The notes below the pieces were generated by a model. The model was given only the letters and a program-made list of their open reading frames with translations. It was not told the origin of the DNA and made no database searches. Shown piece after piece: positions 61,128-64,000 of a DNA stretch of 64,000 nucleotides (its first letter is position 1; each line of letters opens with the position of its first letter). The stretch is from Leadbetterella sp. Its GTDB lineage: Bacteria; Bacteroidota; Bacteroidia; Cytophagales; Spirosomataceae. Made by a program: the position numbers and the translations under genes. The DNA lies in NCBI GenBank assembly GCA_019638185.1, contig JAHBUH010000001.1, forward strand, positions 124,001-188,000, written 5' to 3'.

Positions 61128-62002
61128 TCATTCAGTAAATTTTGATACACTTCCAGCATGATCCCGTCTTTCAGGCCCAGGTCAGGCACCGCCATGGACT
61201 GCGATTTGGACCAGCGCATTGCCGACAGGTAGATATCGGAGGCAAAGGTGACCACATCGGCCCGGTCAGGGTTCATTTTTAGCTTGTTTATCCTTTCGTC
61301 TACGGTATACTGGTTAAAATATTCCACTACTTTTTCGATATCTTCCAGGGTGCCTTGCCCGTTTTCGTCTTTAGGCACATATTCAAAGATCTTGCTGATG
61401 TTTCCGCCGGTACCGATGGAGATGACGTCCTTTTTCTGCGGGATATTGTCCAGGATCCACCGCTGCATCTTTTTCCAGACATCGCGGTTCACCTTCCCCT
61501 CCATCAGGCGCACGGAACCGATTTTAAACGATTGAGAGGTTTCTTTTATTTTGCCGTTATAGATGTTCAGCTCGGTGCTGCCGCCGCCCACGTCTATATG
61601 AAGGTAGGTTTTATCGTTATCGAGTTCATTGACAATCACGTTATTGATCATTTCCGCCTCTTTTTCACCTGAAATCAGGTTAATGGTCATGCCCAGCTCC
61701 AGTTTTACCCTTTCGCAGATGTTCAGGCCGTTTTCAGCTTCCCGCAGGGCGGAGGTGGCGCAGATGAGGTAGGCGTCTACCTCGTGGAGTTCCATCAGCA
61801 GGCGGTAAACGGTCAGCAGCTTTTTTAATTTCGCTTCGCTGTCGTAGCCGATCTTGCCGTCGCGGAATACATCATGGCCCAAACGGAGGGCAAAGCGTAC
61901 GTATTCTACTTTTTTAAAGACGGCCTTCCCGTCATCGTTTAAAACGGAGGAGATCTGCATTCTGGCGGCGTTGGAACCGATGTCTATGGCTGCTATTTTC
62001 AT
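61124..62002 (-). CDS. Ppx/GppA-family phosphatase
   Basis: 292 residues. ASKHA signatures: IDIGSNAARMQ, AEMINNVIV, HIDVGGGSTELNIYNGK, and SIGTGGNISKIF. The family hydrolyses polyphosphate or pppGpp; the two cannot be told apart here. Shorter than the full E. coli enzymes (about 500), as usual in Bacteroidota. It heads the four-gene operon. A -7 box overlaps that of the divergent ybeY gene. Confidence 0.93.
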   Translation of the reverse strand: MKIAAIDIGSNAARMQISSVLNDDGKAVFKKVEYVRFALRLGHDVFRDGKIGYDSEAKLKKLLTVYRLLMELHEVDAYLICATSALREAENGLNICERVKLELGMTINLISGEKEAEMINNVIVNELDNDKTYLHIDVGGGSTELNIYNGKIKETSQSFKIGSVRLMEGKVNRDVWKKMQRWILDNIPQKKDVISIGTGGNISKIFEYVPKDENGQGTLEDIEKVVEYFNQYTVDERINKLKMNPDRADVVTFASDIYLSAMRWSKSQSMAVPDLGLKDGIMLEVYQNLLNE

Positions 62003-62037
62003 GCGCTGATTGATTTAACTCATTTTACGTAAAGGGC

Positions 62038-62068
62038 CTTGCCCGTGGCAAAAATATACATAATTTTG
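62038..62068. promoter_or_regulatory. back-to-back promoters of ybeY and the Ppx operon
   Basis: Plus: -33 CTTG (62038-62041), 19 bases, -7 TAATTTTG (62061-62068). Minus: -7 TATTTTTG followed by C (62049-62056). The two -7 boxes are only four bases apart. Confidence 0.65.
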
Positions 62069-62109
62069 AAAATATTTTAATCAGACCGGGTAGGTTTTAT
62101 CGGATCAGC

Positions 62110-62532
62110 ATGATAAATTTTAATGTAGAGCTTAGCGGTTTCCGGCTAACGGAGCGAAACAGGAAGAAAGAACTGCTCAAACAGATCATCAGGGAGCATG
62201 GGTTTAAACCGGGTGAACTGAACTATATTTTTGTGAGCGATGAGGAGCTGCTGAAGATCAATATAGAATACCTGAATCATCATACATATACGGATATCAT
62301 CACGTTTGATAATTCGGAAAGTGATCAAATGATAGAGGGCGATATTTTCATCAGTGTGGAGCGGGTAAGGGAAAATGCGGCGAAGTACCAGACGTCTTTT
62401 GAGCAGGAGCTGATCCGGGTGATGGCCCACGGCGTACTGCACCTGGCCGGCTATAAGGATAAAAAGCCGGAGGAGGCACAGGCCATGCGGGAAGGGGAAG
62501 AGAGGGCCTTAAAGGCGTATTTTGAGCAATAG
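62110..62532 (+). CDS. ybeY: rRNA maturation endoribonuclease YbeY
   Basis: 140 residues. The metal motif is MAHGVLHLAGYKDK, a Bacteroidota variant of HGxLHLxGxDH in which the final His is replaced. YTDIITFDNSES and EGDIFISVERVRENA also match. It helps process the 3' end of 16S rRNA. The convergent elaA gene ends 11 bases after its stop. Confidence 0.94.
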   Translation: MINFNVELSGFRLTERNRKKELLKQIIREHGFKPGELNYIFVSDEELLKINIEYLNHHTYTDIITFDNSESDQMIEGDIFISVERVRENAAKYQTSFEQELIRVMAHGVLHLAGYKDKKPEEAQAMREGEERALKAYFEQ

Positions 62533-62543
62533 TAAGCAAGCGT

Positions 62544-62987
62544 TCAGGGTAGCACCATGATCTTATGTGGAATGCCGTCTTCCAGGTATTCCGGCCCTTC
62601 GGTGCGGAAGCCCAGTTCGCCGTAAAACTTTTCGAGGTAGGATTGGGCCCCGATTTTTATAGGGTGCTTCCCGAAGAGGCGGTAACATTCCCCGATAGAG
62701 TATTCCATGATCTGCCTGCCGAAACCGTGTCCCCGGAAGCGGGGAGAAACGATTACCCGGCCTATGGACAGGTAGCCGTCATAGGACTGGTGGAGATCAA
62801 AAATGCGCGTACAGGCCGCCAGTTCCTCTTCATGCATGCCCTGGCAGTGCCATGCCCGCCGGTCTTTCTGGTCAGGATCCTGGTAAACGCAGTTCTGTTC
62901 TACCACAAAAACCTCCGACCGCAGCGCCAGCAGATCGTAGAGCTCACCCACACTCAGCTCATCAAAGAATTTACAGGTAAAGACCAT
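62544..62987 (-). CDS. ElaA-family GNAT acetyltransferase
   Basis: 147 residues: LYDLLALRSEVFVVEQNCVYQDPDQKD, LSIGRVIVSPRFRGHGFGRQIMEYSI and IKIGAQSYLEKFYGELGFRTEGPEYLEDGIPHKIMVL are the ElaA blocks. The acetyl acceptor is not known. Its upstream region overlaps the tatD promoter. Confidence 0.9.
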   Translation of the reverse strand: MVFTCKFFDELSVGELYDLLALRSEVFVVEQNCVYQDPDQKDRRAWHCQGMHEEELAACTRIFDLHQSYDGYLSIGRVIVSPRFRGHGFGRQIMEYSIGECYRLFGKHPIKIGAQSYLEKFYGELGFRTEGPEYLEDGIPHKIMVLP

Positions 62988-62993
62988 TTTTCA

Positions 62994-63001
62994 TATTTTT
63001 G
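62994..63001 (+). promoter_or_regulatory. -7 promoter box for the TatD gene
   Basis: TATTTTTG followed by C matches TAnnTTTGC exactly, 14 bases before the ATG at 63016. Position overlaps the start region of the divergent elaA gene. No clear -33. Confidence 0.5.
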
Positions 63002-63015
63002 CGAAAATTAATAAA

Positions 63016-63681
63016 ATGTTCCTCGATTTTCATACCCATGATGCCCGGAAAGAGGCCGGTGTTCAAAATATTTACAATGTTATTTTGAATGCGGAGGCTA
63101 TGGCGGATGAAACGTGGAAAAACCGGGAAGCCGTATCCGTGGGTATCCATCCGTGGTATATAGATGCCGCACGGACAGAAGAAACCCTGCACTACCTGGA
63201 GCAGGTGGTGGGCCTGGAGGTGGTGAAGTGCATCGGGGAGGCGGGGCTCGATAAGCTCCGGGGACCGGATCTCCGCGTGCAGGAGGAGGTGTTCATCCGG
63301 CAGATCCGGATAGCCGAAGCGGAGGGTAAGCCGGTGGTGATTCATTGTGTGCGGGCTTACCCGGAGCTGATGGCGCTGAAGAAAGCGCTGAATCCGGCTG
63401 TGCCTATGGTCATTCATGGCTTTAGCCGGAAACCGGAACTGGCCGCTGAACTGGTTTCCGGTGGCTTTTACCTTTCTTTCGGGAAGGCCATCCGGGATAA
63501 GCCGTATGTGCAGCAGGCTTTGCAGGAAATTCCTGCTAAACGCCTGTTCCTGGAAACGGATGGTGAGGCGGAGATAAAAGAGATTTATTCCAGGGCGGCG
63601 GAGCTCCGGGGCATTACGCTGGCTGAATTACAGGAAATAATAAGGCAGAATTATAGTACGATCGGGTTAATAAACAAATGA
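63016..63681 (+). CDS. TatD-family hydrolase
   Basis: 221 residues, slightly shorter than TatD (about 260). MFLDFHTHD at the start is the HxH metal site; CIGEAGLDKLRGP gives the Glu; VIHCVRAYPELM and FLETDGEAEIKEIY follow the family pattern, although the usual second His in the VIHGFSRKPEL strand is retained. It is a metal-dependent nuclease or 3'-5' exonuclease candidate. Close to the start of a TcdA-like gene. Confidence 0.85.
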   Translation: MFLDFHTHDARKEAGVQNIYNVILNAEAMADETWKNREAVSVGIHPWYIDAARTEETLHYLEQVVGLEVVKCIGEAGLDKLRGPDLRVQEEVFIRQIRIAEAEGKPVVIHCVRAYPELMALKKALNPAVPMVIHGFSRKPELAAELVSGGFYLSFGKAIRDKPYVQQALQEIPAKRLFLETDGEAEIKEIYSRAAELRGITLAELQEIIRQNYSTIGLINK

Positions 63682-63736
63682 AAAACGGATGTCCGGACAG
63701 CAGTTCGGGTACGAGTGGCTTTACTAAATTTATATT

Positions 63737-64000
63737 ATGAATGATTTATCGTGGCTCTCCCGTTCGGAGTTGCTGGTGGGCCGGGAAGGCATAGAAAAAT
63801 TACAGCGCTCTCATGTGCTGGTGGTGGGATTGGGCGGTGTGGGATCGTATGCTGCCGAGTTTATCTGCCGGTCAGGGGTAGGAGAAATGACTATTGTGGA
63901 TGGCGATGTGGTGGATCCTTCTAACCGGAACCGCCAGCTTCCCGCCCTCTTTACCACCCACGGCGTTTCCAAGGCCGAATGGATGCGGGAACGGCTGCTG
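63737..64000 (+). CDS. TcdA-like ThiF-family E1 protein, partial
   Basis: First 88 residues before the window ends. The Rossmann loop GLGGVGSYAAEF and VDGDVVDPSNRNRQLPAL are the ThiF/E1 ATP-binding signatures. The most likely member is TcdA, which cyclises t6A in tRNA. The rest, with the Cys residues, is outside the window. The start MNDLSWLSRSELLVG matches the TcdA N-terminus. Confidence 0.88.
   Translation, partial: MNDLSWLSRSELLVGREGIEKLQRSHVLVVGLGGVGSYAAEFICRSGVGEMTIVDGDVVDPSNRNRQLPALFTTHGVSKAEWMRERLL

Overview
The window is a stretch of a Bacteroidota chromosome, most likely of the Cytophagia/Sphingobacteriia type; I cannot name the genus. The evidence is the promoter style (many genes start just downstream of a TAnnTTTG -7 box, several with a TTG or TTTG -33 element 19-20 bases upstream), many families typical of the phylum (GLPGLI, DUF3871, the arginine-cluster GNAT, the M56-TonB sensor, anti-sigma proteins with PxGYF repeats), lipoproteins with short lipoboxes, and tight ATGA-type gene overlaps. 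Most of the window is G+C-rich core genome. A segment from about 50.4 to 56.1 kb is clearly A+T-rich and accessory: a counted 60-base line at 51421 has 16 G/C against 37 at 3841.

Layout. 0-6 kb: alpha/beta hydrolase (cut by the edge) and a sugar nucleotidyltransferase, then a pair of exported amidohydrolase-like proteins. 6-14 kb: small lipoprotein, yeast-type prephenate dehydrogenase, WcaF-like acetyltransferase, MraY/WecA-like transferase, GuaA, LolC/E-type permease, and a LiaF/PspC envelope-stress pair. 14-23 kb: TrpF-like barrel protein, MnmA, unknown lipoprotein, small zinc protein, nitronate monooxygenase, TesB, a candidate small RNA, two exported proteins and a THUMP-like methyltransferase. 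22.7-26.4 kb: one reverse-strand run of split transketolase, ECF sigma factor, an anti-sigma-like protein with five PxGYF repeats, and a Spy-like protein. 26.5-28.4 kb: BlaI-type repressor and M56 sensor with a visible palindrome in the promoter spacer. 28-36.7 kb: Bcp, M23 peptidase, FAH protein, M48 lipoprotein, small envelope proteins, DUF1801 proteins, DnaJ and GrpE. 36.6-42.4 kb: metallo-beta-lactamase-fold protein, MoxR, and two parvulin-type chaperones, one with an OmpA-like segment.

42.4-45.4 kb is an arginine-related divergent locus. Agmatine deiminase reads left. The GNAT that accompanies arginine biosynthesis genes in Bacteroidota reads right, followed by methylglyoxal synthase. 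The GNAT mRNA leader carries a nearly leaderless, arginine-rich 21-codon open frame and alternative hairpins, which looks like an undescribed attenuator. 45.4-50.4 kb holds L31, an aminotransferase, PanD, a flippase-like membrane protein, a lipoprotein and an AlkD-like HEAT protein.

The accessory segment (50.4-56.1 kb) holds a decayed GLPGLI gene, a reverse-strand trio (ADP-ribosyltransferase-like protein, unknown helical protein, DUF3883-type putative nuclease), then a forward RecA-like ATPase gene, a frameshifted DUF3871 gene and a small ORF. It ends at the 3' end of tRNA-Ala(GGC), a usual integration point. The trio is the best candidate for an undescribed defence or toxin locus, but that is inference.

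56.2-64 kb returns to core genome: an operon of Ppx/GppA, a TlpA-like thioredoxin, NlpC/P60 and a large peptidase-propeller-barrel fusion, then YbeY, ElaA, TatD and the start of a TcdA-like E1 protein.
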